DNA of 64,000 nucleotides from Prostheceraeus crozeri (Eukaryota; Platyhelminthes; Polycladida; Euryleptidae), in NCBI GenBank assembly GCA_907163375.1, contig CAJQUW010001126.1:1-64000 (forward strand), read 5' to 3'. This document shows, one piece after another, positions 37,145 through 47,495 of this stretch; within the stretch, counting starts at the first letter, position 1, and each line of letters opens with the position of its first letter. The translations under genes were made by a program, and so were the position numbers. Below the pieces are notes generated by a model. The model was not told the origin of the DNA, ran no database searches, and saw nothing but the letters and a program-made list of their open reading frames with translations.

Positions 37145-37345
37145 CTGAACCTGTTTTTTGGTGATCATTGCTGCATCAATGATCAATCATTATCGATGAA
37201 AGTTTATCAAATGTCGCTTTAAGTTGGATGCATACGACTCGGCTCCTCCCTTCTTGCTGATGCGTGCTTCACACGGTTTTTCTCCAGTCTCTACCAGGCA
37301 GAAAAATCCTCCAAAATCCACCGTCCTTCTCCAAAAAATATGAGT
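37145..37345 (-). pseudogene. BED-type zinc finger exon of a hAT-like transposon, copy b
   Basis: Inverted relative of 31990-32187: LVETGEKPCEARISKK, then SYASNLKRHLINFHR. It ends at GTTCAG followed by GTCAGC, where copy a has GTAAGC. Downstream (towards lower coordinates) comes the same CTAGG.TTT.TAtA..TTGCCAC stretch and then minisatellite b. The frame is disturbed after the finger. Confidence 0.6.
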
Positions 37346-37689
37346 ACACTTTCGATTTTGATATGCGCTTTGGAGGAGCCATCACAAACGATTAACGTGA
37401 GGGTAAGAGGTAATGTTCTCAAACAAACTAGTATTTCATTTTTGTCTCTGATGTGACCTTTGGTGCGCAGCTGTGATCGGGGCTAGGAAGGCTTGTCCTC
37501 TCCACTAAATCGCCGAGTGAAAAGACAATCCCTTTTTCACTATCACGGTTGATTCCCTCAACTATTACAAGCTTTGCATGCACTGCTGTCTCTGTACTTT
37601 TGTTTGACGGAGAAAGTTGACATCAAGACAGTGACACCTATGCACGAGGATAAATATTTTGTTTGTATTATCTTTCGGGTCTACTTATA

Positions 37690-37941
37690 GGCGAGAGTCC
37701 GGAGTCCTATCATTCGATAAGACTCCGGGACTCCGACTCCAGCAAAAATGATAGGACTCCGGGACTCCGACTCTGGTGGTTTATAGGACTCCGGGACTCC
37801 GACTCAAGCAAAAATGATAGGACTCAGGGGACGCTCGGACTGTGGTTTAAAGGGACTTCAGACTCCAGCAAAAATGATAGGACTCAGGGACTCCGACTCC
37901 AGCAAAAATGATAGGACTCCGGGACTCCGACTCCGCATCCC
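37690..37941 (+). repeat. Hexamer-based minisatellite, array d
   Basis: Irregular units combining GGGACTCCGACTCC with AGCAAAAATGATAGGACTCC. It looks like amplification of the terminal hairpin part of the other arrays. It ends in GACTCCGCATCCC, the shared boundary word. Confidence 0.8.
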
Positions 37942-38080
37942 TTCTTACATTTTGTTACTCCTTAATACGAATTTGCAAACCACAAGGGTTCTCACGGTTT
38001 CAGGTATGAGCGAGCGACTTTTTTGGTCAATTCGTCATCCGGGAAAAGTTTGAATTCATATTATCAGTGGATGGTAGGGT
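37942..38080 (-). repeat. Transposon-related flank shared with 41.4-41.9 kb
   Basis: CTTACATTTTG, TTGCAAACCACAAGGGTTCT, GGTTTCAGGTAT and TTCATATTATCAGTGGATGG recur in order at 41390-41893. Both probably derive from the same hAT-like family, upstream of its coiled-coil tail. Confidence 0.5.
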
Positions 38081-38889
38081 TCGTACAGAGATAGAGGATG
38101 AATTTTCGAGGACATCACTTTTACTCAATAATAGCTCTCATTGACATGTCATCTTAAGATAATTATAGCATGTCCTAAATTAATACCGCATTTACAATAC
38201 TGAATTTTATGCACTGACAAGAATTCTCCACACGACAAAAACCAAATTTAGTTTTCATGATTGAAAAGGAAAAATACTTTATCCTGAAGTTAGTTGTATG
38301 CCTATATTGTCATAAAATGATCAAACGGAAATCTTACAAAAATTACACACATAGTACTTGGTAATTTTTCGGTGATATAAATGAATAAAAGTATTCAAGA
38401 AAGACATTTCATAAGCAGGAGTTTTGGTAATTCAGTTCAAAAGATCAATGTCACCAGTCAAATGATCCATGTCAGTGGTCAGCGCATAAACAACAAAATA
38501 ATCCAACACTGTTTAATTTCAGTAGACTAAAGAAAGCTGGAAAATCATTATCATATCTACAAACTTGATGCTTCTCAATTTTAACAAAAAATAACGAAAG
38601 TAAAATTACGATCTATATGATTACATTGTATTAAAGACAATAATTACGATTAACGTTGTAATTCATATGTTTTTTTCTAAATCTCAGTCCAATATTCATG
38701 AGAAAAATGAATTACAACCAAACCATATGAAACAAAAATAATGCCATGAATCTAAAAAAAAATTACTCTAAAATTTTATTATCTTATCAAGCAATGATTC
38801 TCGACACCAGATAGAATGCATAAACTTTATAAACCAGTAACTAGAATAAACTAATAATACGCAGATATTATATGGTGAACCACATGTCC
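38081..38889. other. Intergenic, no recognised feature
   Basis: AT-rich, with no ORF or repeat of note. Confidence 0.45.
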
Positions 38890-39965
38890 TTTAAGTCTTT
38901 CATCTTTGCATCCAAAGAGGATATCAATACGAGTTGTTGCTTTTTATCGGGAAGAACTATTCCTAAACGCGTTGCTTCTTGCAATAAGAGTAAAATTCTT
39001 CTCCTTTTTCGACTGTTTTGGCCGATTCATCAGCACTGGATAACACGTATTCGATTTCAAGCGTCAAACACCTCTTCTTTTCCTGTAGTTCATCATTCAA
39101 TAAACGCTTGTGCTTGTTTTGCGATTCATCATTTTCTGTCTTCCTGGTCTCTTGTGTGAGGTAGTCCTGGTAACGCATTCTGCTAGCTGAACATGAACGC
39201 GATAGCTCTTTTGCCAGCGGAACATCTGCAATTTTTCCGATTGTCAGAACATAGTCAACTATCAACCGAAGTGAGTGGAAAGTCTTTCTTTGAAGATTGA
39301 CAACTTCAACCTCTTTGTTAACTGAAAACCCTCTCTCGACAATAGCCTGGCCATGCGAAAGGAACAGAAGACTTGATACCACCTTCCAAAGATCAGAATA
39401 TTTCTTCATTGTTGACTGACGGAATACATGGATTCAATCATCCTTGTCACGCTGAAACTCGCTGAACAAGCGTGACTTGTTCGGAACAACATCATCATCT
39501 AGAAACCTTTTGAATCCGTGTTCAAAATAGTATCACAGCCTTTGGCGTTAACTTTTCTTATATCTGCACATTTCACTGGAACACTCATGAACTTGGCTAT
39601 ACATGCATCGAGTTCATTGGCTATTTTAGTTGAATTCAAGCATGACAAATTCCTTACGAAACTGACTTTCAACGGAGATTTGTTGAGTGTCTTTTCGATA
39701 ATCTAAATTAGCAACATTTTGGTTTCTCCTCGAAACTTCATCGCCGACTCTTTCGTGACTGACCGACTGTTGACTAAATGTCTCAGCTTTGTGTCTGCTG
39801 TAAAACCGGGATCAACTTTCCGATCTTCACTTGATGTTCAATTATATGCACATCAGGTTGGACGAGTTATAGTGAAATCAATGACCACTGCCTTTTTCAG
39901 AAATCTTCCCATCAATTGTTTCACGACACGTTGGAGATCATTGGGGAGAAAATGAATCATTAGAA
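38890..39965 (-). pseudogene. hAT-like transposase, C-terminal half
   Basis: Read on the minus strand in several frames: LMIHFLPNDLQRVVKQLMGR; then KSPLKVSFVRNLSCLNSTKI; then YSDLWKVVSSLLFLSHGQAI and VERGFSVNKEVEVVNLQRKT; then a Lys/Glu-rich coiled coil ending near SADESAKTVEKGEE. These blocks, in this order, mark a widespread BED-finger hAT-like family whose hallmark is SHGQAxVERGFSVNKE. At least two frameshifts and some stops make it dead. The 44158-44700 fragment carries the blocks that should come immediately before, so this copy was probably split by later insertions. Confidence 0.75.
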
Positions 39966-41122
39966 TTCCACCTCCAATTTCCACGCACAATGCTAAGACA
40001 GTTAGTCCTCCTTCAGTTAGAGTCCGAAACGTCAAAAAGATCATCACAGGTCTCGATACCTCTAAGTCTAGTGGACCAGATGGCATCCCGGTTTCGGTCT
40101 TCAAGCATCTCTCACCTGAACTTTCTCCACTTTTATCCAAACTATTCAGTAGATGTGCATCCACCGGTGAGTTTCCCTCTTGTTGGAAAGTAGGTTCCGT
40201 GGTTCCAGTTCCAAAGAACGGTTCTGACTCATCTCTTCCATCTAGTTACCGTCCTATCAAACTGCTTCCAATTGCTGGCAAGATTTTTGATGCAGTGATT
40301 AACCAACATATTGTTTACTTCCTTGTATCTCAGAACCTTCTATCAGAAGAACAATATGGCTTCAGGCACTCTCGATCAACTGCAGATCTTCTTTCATATG
40401 TCACTGCACATGTGAGTCGTGTCCTTGACAGACAAGGTGAGACGAGATCAGTCGCCCTGGATATTTCCAAGGCATTCGATATAGTCTGGCATCAGGAACT
40501 CCTTAGGAAGAACAAGTCCTATGGAGTTGCTGATCAACTCCACAAACTTCTTGCTTCTTTCCTTAGTAACCGGCAGATATCCATCGTCTTAGATGGCCAA
40601 AAGTCTTCTACCAAGGTTGTCAATGCAGGAGTTCCTCAAGGGTCAATTTGGGACCCACTCTTTTTCTGCTGTACATCAACGACCTCCCAGACTGCCTAGT
40701 GAGTAAATTGGTGATGTATGCAGATGACACGACACTCTTCAATTACAATGAGCGACTTACTAAGAACACTCATAAACGTCAGCAGTTATGTGGGGTCTCA
40801 GAATGGGGCGCCAATTGGCTTGTTTCCTTCAAACCTTCAAAAACTGAAAGAGTATTCTGCACTCACGACTTAACGGAGATGTTGATGATCACAGCATTAA
40901 GATGTCAGATAATAGGATCAGAGAACAAGATTCCATCTCCTTCCTTGGATTGGCGGCTACGAAAGACTTGTCATGGAAACCGTACATCCAGTCCATTAGC
41001 AAGCATGCAGCTCAACGCATTGATAGTTTCCATCGTGCCAGCAGCCATCTTCCACCACAGACTGTCTGCTATCTTTATTTGTCCACTATCCGTCCTCTGA
41101 TAAAGTATTGCTGCCGTCTGTG
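39966..41122 (+). pseudogene. Jockey/CR1-type LINE reverse transcriptase fragment
   Basis: The opening frame reads ITGLDTSKSSGPDGIPVSVF, FPSCWKVGSVVPVPKNG, SSYRPIKLLPIAGKIFDAVI, EEQYGFRHSRSTADLLSYV, ALDISKAFDIVWH and NAGVPQGS. After a frameshift near 40650-40690 it continues GPTLFLLYINDLPD and KLVMYADDTTLF. After another shift near 40900 it reads ISFLGLAATKDLSWKPYI and STIRPLIKYCCRLWAGA. All reverse-transcriptase blocks, including the catalytic YADD, are present, but the N-terminal endonuclease and the 3' end are missing. It sits, in opposite orientation, directly against the hAT-like transposase at 39965. Confidence 0.85.
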
Positions 41123-41133
41123 GGCCGGCGCAC

Positions 41134-41400
41134 TTGAGCTCTTTTGAGGTAGGGAGGCCTGGTGCAAGGCATTTTCTGCTCCTTTTCTTTCTTTTCCAGG
41201 TTTTCTTAGATGTTTTCGAGCCTCAATTCGGCGGACTTCAGTTCTTCACATCGCTGCTTTTCTTTTATCTAATTCCATACGGAGCGGTTCTTGGAGAGCT
41301 TCACGTTTTCTTTTCCTTCCTTGTTTTCTTGGTTTTGCAGCCATGTTCAGTAAAAAGCATATGATGCATTGTCCATGTATTTTATCCACTCTTACATTTG
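41134..41400 (-). pseudogene. hAT-like transposase tail, copy e
   Basis: The minus strand encodes MAAKPRKQGRKRKREALQEP, then in another frame CEELKSAELRLENI and ENLEKKE. It aligns with 33060-33420 in nucleotide sequence (CAGGTTTTCTTAGATGTTTT, CAATTCGGCGGACTTCAGTT on the plus strand). The frame is broken. Confidence 0.5.
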
Positions 41401-41893
41401 AGCTATCAATTTTCTTAATTCTCAAGACGGTTTTACAAATCGCAAGGGCTCTCAAGGTTTCAGGTATTAATTAACGAGCGCCTTTTTTAGTCAATATGTC
41501 GGATAGGTTCGAAAAACCATCCCTACCTCTGCGTTCACGTGCGGCCGAACAAAAACTGCCTTTGCGACTTTAACCAAAGTTGGCACTTTTCCATTAACTT
41601 TGACCCTCTTCCGAAATGTAGACGCATCGCCACGATCTTGAGAGGATCCTGACAGACTGCTTTGTTGAAGTCGGATTTCAGCTTTCAATCGAGATTTGTT
41701 GTTGTCACGAAGCTCGGACGGTATCGATCGCGCCACTTGTAGAGAACATTTTCGAAATTTTCGTGGTCTTGCTATCGAAGGCCAATAAATCTACAAGTCT
41801 TTAAGACACTTTTCCTACAATATAGAAGTATAAAATTTGTTTTTGGTGATACGCTGAATGCCAGAAAATTCATGTTATCAGTGGATGGGGTGT
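41401..41893 (-). repeat. Transposon-related flank, copy near 41.4-41.9 kb
   Basis: Shares ordered blocks with 37942-38080 but has about 350 extra bases between GTCAATATGTCGGATAGG and TTCATGTTATCAGTGGATGG. This copy has no minisatellite at the place where copies c and d carry one, so it looks like the unexpanded state. Confidence 0.45.
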
Positions 41894-43049
41894 GACTATC
41901 AACATCTGTCGATGAATACATGCGAAAATGGTCAAAATAGCAAAATTAAACCTTCGAAATTTTGAAAAGCGTAATCTCATCATTTTTCTCATAAATTCGC
42001 GTATTCCCGTTCCGTTCGCGTAATACGCGAGGTTTTCGCGCCGCCACGACCACTGGGCCCATGGCAAACATCTGCTCAGTACAAATGCTTTTAGTCGGTA
42101 AATATTTCAGTACTTATTACGCAAGAAAGAATGGCATCATCGTACCTCAGCTCCTGGAATTGATTTCAGTTTTCGTCATGACCTTATATTTCTGTAATTG
42201 TCATTCTTATAGGTAATTTTTGATTCTATAACAAAGTGCATTGAAATTGTTGTTCGTCAATGTTCTTCTAGCTGATGCCATCTAACTTTTCAACAAACAA
42301 TTTCTTGTACGGATGTGCCGACATGTGCAATTTCGCCGATAACCTATGCCAATAATTCATCGACAAAAATCAAATATCGGCGTATATATCGGCAATGGTT
42401 CATATGACATATTGATATATGAATGTGTTATGACAATAACGTGTGCAAAGTATTCGTACATGTAACCTATCCACCTTTCAGAGATTTTATCACATGTTTT
42501 AATATTTCACGTGCTGACTGTAAAATTAGTTCCAACTTGAATATTCTCAACCAAAAGAGAACAATTAATGTAAATCTTGGTGTACTGAAGTAATTTATTG
42601 ATTTCAACCATACCATGTTTTATTGAGGACTAGTAGGTTAGAATTGAACCATTTTGCAATATTTTGTGCGAGTTGTGGTCCAGTTAAGCATTTTCCAATG
42701 AAAGAATCGCGTTGCTAGTGTCAAGAGTGTCATTAGCTGCTACAGCCATAAAAGCCCCAATTCCACAAAAATAATGAATGATACCTTGCTGGTCCATAAT
42801 ACTTGGCCTTCAACTGTAGGTGAGTCGAAGAACATCTTAAGATTGCTAGAGTATGAACTAACCTCTCTGCACCAAGTCAATTATTAGAGACATGATATCA
42901 GCAATGGTGCCTGAGCATCAAACCAAAGTGGTACTGATATAACAAATACAATAAATGTAGCGTGATCTTGTTATGAATGAGATTGAAGATTATATAATTC
43001 AGTATCCACATGAATTCCGCTGATATTCCGCGCTGAGATTCGAACGCTG
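41894..43049. other. Intergenic, no recognised feature
   Basis: Short ORFs only. Confidence 0.4.
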
Positions 43050-43200
43050 TTGGTCCCATAAAAAGAACTCGACGAAGGTGCTGATAGTTTCGACGCATCG
43101 CTGTTGGATTTCTGCGGTGACGCAGTCACAGTTAAGGTTATACAACATGGATGCGTCGAAACTATAATTGCCTTCGTAGAGTTCTTTTCATGGTGCCAAC
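43050..43200. repeat. Small foldback hairpin
   Basis: Arms of about 57 bases: the left contains AAAGAACTCGACGAAGG and GTTTCGACGCATC, the right GATGCGTCGAAAC and CCTTCGTAGAGTTCTTTT. They are separated by about 35 bases. It could be the end of a decayed inverted-repeat element. Confidence 0.6.
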
Positions 43201-44149
43201 ATACCAGATTGCTCATATTAGATTCCTGGCGGATCCGTCTTTCTGTTCAATGGGGAGGTGCTTTGGAAGTGCGAGCAATTCGGCGCCTCATCCACTTGGT
43301 CATAGGCGAGGTCTTCCGCATCTCGGACGGTCCATGACCTTTTTTGGTATCCCCGAACTCCTTTAAAATATATTGAAACGAACACTGACTGATTTTCATC
43401 AATCTGGCTATTTTTTGTGTAATCCAATTGTTTGACAATTCAACGATTGAACTACGTTTTTCAAATGAAATAATTTGTTCTCTAAGTTTTGCAAGGCAGT
43501 GAGACCTCTTGATTATTCACGGGATCTTCTTTCATAAGCTATTTAAAGGTGTATTCCAGAGGTTTTTCGTCTTCCATTTTATTTTGCATTTAATCGATGG
43601 TCTGACTCTAGATGCTTGAATCAATCCACTCAAAGTCGTCCAAGCCGCAGCTTCAAAGCGTAAAGCCGATACAAAAGTTCCTGATGACTTCGTTGGTGAT
43701 CTTCCCATTGAGAGTGAATTATAATAATCTTCCTACGACCGCTACGAGTCGCTGCTATGTGATGAGCCGGTAGTTTCAACAATCGTCAATAAGACGTCAT
43801 GGAAAGAGATAGTGTTTTCTTGTGTTAGACAATGTTTTTCAAGAAAGAAATTAATGTGCATACATAACAATTAACTAGATTCAGCAGATTACTTTTTACA
43901 TTTAGTGAATTTCTTTTTATGCACGATTCTCCCTACAATGTGAGAAATGCCATCAAATTTGTCTGTTCGTTTTCCCGGAGAACTCTACCTGCTGAAAATT
44001 AGTCAGAATATATTAGTAGCTGGAGAATCCTCCTGATAAGCTCCTGATAATCAATGTTATACAATTCCATTCCCACTTTCCCCAACTATCTCTGACTTCA
44101 AAATACCTAGCATCAGAGTTACGATCAGCGTTGACAATTCAAGGTACAA
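43201..44149. other. Intergenic, no recognised feature
   Basis: No coding or repeat signal that I can define. It lies within the interval that seems to separate the two parts of the hAT-like transposase. Confidence 0.4.
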
Positions 44150-44700
44150 GAGGTGATTCAAGAGAGCTTCAGAAATAACCGTATCAACTTCTCGAAAACG
44201 CCCATCACGGATTCCAGGAAGTGCATTTCAACGAGGAGTACTTTGTCGCTGAGAATATTGATCAGTTTCACAATTCTTTCGCTATTTCGTAGATCTTCCA
44301 TGGATAAATATTTCGACTTCAGGAAATAGGATTTCATCACGCCGTACTGCTCATCAAGACGGGAGGTGACGTCATCCAGGACCAGGTCAACCGACGACTT
44401 TCAACATGCCTGAGAGAAACATGTATTATAATGCAAAATTTTTTCCTGTGCCACTTCAAAATCTTCCCGTCCAACTGAAGAAGCTTCGAAATACTAGAAA
44501 TAAAGGTCAATTCCGAGTCTTTCGACATCACCTCCAAACGTTTCGTATGCCAAAGAAAAAGCGTTATGTCCATTGTGAATATTGCAATGGCCAATGTCAA
44601 CAGGATCCGCATTCAACTCATTTTTACTTGCGTTGCCAACGCTTTCACATTTGGTCCATCACGGGAAATTTGTAGCAATTTCCTTGTATACAAAGGAGTG
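44150..44700 (-). pseudogene. hAT-like transposase, middle part
   Basis: Read on the minus strand with frame changes: ISRDGPNVKALATQV; ELNADPVDIGHCNIHNGHNA; REDFEVAQEKILHYNTCFSQ; SRLDEQYGVMKSYFLKSKYL; RIVKLINILSDKVLLVEMHF; LESVMGVFEKLIRLFL. The order matches the hAT-like family at 38890-39965 (DGPNVN, DIGSCGLH..HNAF, (S/A)RREDY, R...RI..IL.DK....(V/A)..F....). Its last block should directly precede LMIHFLPNDLQ at 39960, implying an insertion of roughly 4.2 kb between them. Confidence 0.6.
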
Positions 44701-45963
44701 GCTATCTTTTGGATTTTGGAGCAAAATATACGTGCCCAGATTCATAGAACAGTATCTGTAGCATCTGAAATCAGGCAGTCACTTTGTGAAATTCTTTAAC
44801 CATTGAGTCAAGAAAACTGCCAAAAAACAAGAAAGATTCGATGGATTTCTCTGTGAACGAATAACACTTTTCCGAACGCCTGAAACACAGTACATGATCT
44901 ATCAAACTCTGTTTTTTCATTGCAATATCGGAAAATAAGTACATATTTATTTGACAGCACCACTGACAAGAATCATTCAAAACAATAAAGTCTACCACAA
45001 GTCCACAATTTATGCTACTCATTTCCCATTATTTTGAATAATTGCTGACATAAGGCTGCCTAGAATAACTGTCACATTTTTTGTAAATTTTTGAAAAACA
45101 GTAAAAGTGAAAAACACAAACCATTTACAGTCTAGTCAGAAAATCCAGACTAATTGGCTAACCCTGGCTACTACACCTTTAAGAACCGAAACTGCCCATC
45201 AACTCATTATGCAAGTATTTATCTTACGCAATTATCCATATTTTAGCAATTATCTTTAACTCGTCATTTCCTTCTTCATTTGCATCACTGCTATGTTCAA
45301 TGCTGTGGTTAACATGCACTGTACTTCTCGTTAATAAGAGATGTGCAGAATGCTATCCATCAAAAGTAACCAAATCAGTACCGGTACCACAATAGCGAAG
45401 GCGAGAAATACACATGTAATTTTGACTTTACTTCAATATTTATTGCACGCATAGAAATACAGTGGTCGGAATTAGAATTTTCAAAATTTTCATGCCCTCT
45501 GCTTGAAATTCGTGCCCAGTCAAACCAGCTCAAAGAGCTTAACTGCTTCATATAACTATGACTATAAATCGCATTATATTTGAATTGCATAATCTTCCTG
45601 TTATTTTTAGAGCCCGCAAATGCACATAGCAGATATACACAATGGGAATTCACATGCAATGCATTGCAATGGGAACTAGTCAACTGCAACTATCTCGAGA
45701 TGCCTAGAAATGCACTATGCACCTATACAAATAGTGCTTTTATTACGTTACGTGGAGAAGTTTAAAATATCACTTCTTATTATGAAGAAAATTATCATCG
45801 GCACTGTCAGGGTCAATACTGATACTTCTTTTTCCATTAGTTTCGACTTTTCATTCAAAAGGACCTTCAGATCCGCATCCGCATCCTTGAAACTATCAGA
45901 GTCCGTCATGACAAACTTCTAATGAAACCCTTCGTTTAATCAGTTTCTGTTCATTTTGTAATA
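44701..45963. other. Intergenic, no recognised feature
   Basis: Short ORFs only. No repeat is defined. Confidence 0.4.
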
Positions 45964-47019
45964 CTGTAGAATTCGCATATATCGGCGCCTCAAGGGACAG
46001 ACGAAAACCGCCGATATACGCGAACCGCCGATATATGCGAACTCCCTGAATTTTGAAGTTTTGTGAAATCTACACGAGCTCTGAGATCATGCATGCATCA
46101 TACAATTTTATATACGTGTATTGATCATGAATTATTGCGTTGCTATACTTGAATACATGTACATATTGACTTATTGTCCAACATGTACAGTACATGTACA
46201 TGTAATTGTGTCTATGTAATCAATAGATATCTAAAAATTGTGCCTTTCTAAACTGATGCTTGCAACGTAAGTATCGCAAACCGAATATTACACTATGTTT
46301 TGTCAAAAACTGAGTATGCTTTTTGAATCAAGAAGATTGAAGCTTCTTCATGCCTACATGCTTACCTGCTATATGAAGCACAAAACAAAGAAGAGTAATG
46401 CATAAATCAAGACAATCTAAGTCAATCAAATGCTGCTAAGAGTCACGTGCAGGCGAAACCATAGTCGTAGATGGATGGGGTGGCGAGCCGCTTACCTGTC
46501 TAGAGAGAGGACATGCATCGAACTCAACAATGTTTTCGACGGTAGAGCTTGTGCTCCTTTGATGACGGCAACAGCCGACTAAGTCAGGTCTGACAATAGC
46601 ATCAAGGTGAAGGCGTTAACAATGCAATCATCACGTCGTCGAATGAATGACTAGATTATGTGAGAATTAATCAGTGAGATACAGTGGCCAGCCTACTTAT
46701 CTTTCCCTCGGCTGCTAGATTCTACAATTTTGATCAAACCCCCAAACATGATCGAGATGAATTGTAGAAGATCTAAATTTTCACATGCCACTAGAATAGT
46801 TAGAATCGGATAGTCCTAACAGAATCTGCAGCCATCCGCGTCCACATATACTGTCATTCGAGTGACTCCTTCTTAGGCAAAACACATCGCTTGAGGATTT
46901 CCTCCAGGAAATCCGCCGTTATAATAAAACGAATTTTTTCTGTCAGGGACAGCGCGAAAATGCGCCCGATATAGGCGAACCGCCGATATAGCCGAAGCCG
47001 ATATATGCGAATTCTACTG
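45964..47019. mobile_element. pogo/Tigger-like non-autonomous DNA transposon
   Basis: The left end CTGTAGAATTCGCATATATCGGC... and the right end, read inwards, CAGTAGAATTCGCATATATCGGC... form inverted repeats of about 23 bases with one mismatch. Subterminal copies of CCGATATA.GCGAA lie inside both ends (45990-46040 and 46963-47010). CAGTAGAA-type starts and AT-flanked insertion are usual for the pogo/Tigger branch of Tc1/mariner. The 1.06-kb interior has no transposase. A TA duplication is suggested on the left but is not clean on the right. Confidence 0.7.
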
Positions 47020-47139
47020 TTATATCACATGAAGTGGTCTTCATCACTGGATCTTTGCTTAGTCACTTTTGCCTGTCACTAGATCATTTATCTGGAAGCT
47101 AGAGGCAGTATATCGTCGCTGTCCGTGCACAAACCCACA

Positions 47140-47495
47140 TGTGTCTTAAAGTGCAGATGGTTAAAACCTCACATGTGCATTTTGGACAAAAATGATTTTT
47201 TTTGATAAATCAAATGAAGAGAACCCTATGCCATCGTCATGCAAAAATAGTATTTGCCGAAGTCTACTGGGAAGCGTGTTTTTTTTTGGCAATTCAAAAA
47301 TATAACATGGACAATCAAAACCTCACATGATGCACTTAATGTCAAATGAACCCTCACATTGCATTAAGGTCAAAACCGCACATTGCAGTTAATGTCAAAA
47401 CCTCACATTGCAATCTAATGTCAAAACCTCACATGTGCAATCTAAATGTCAAAACCTTACATGTACAGTTTCAATGTGTAAACGTCACATGTGTC
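47140..47495 (+). repeat. Degenerate tandem repeat of about 26 bp
   Basis: Units of the form GTCAAAACCTCACAT(TGCA)-A(A)T repeat about six times from 47340 to 47495. Related AAAACCTCACATGTGCA copies lie upstream near 47165 and 47320. Units vary in length and sequence. Confidence 0.65.

Noticed and set aside
39853-40164. 103-codon minus-strand ORF
   Set aside because: Partly the transposase fragment (up to 39965) and partly the antisense of the LINE. It is not a gene of its own.
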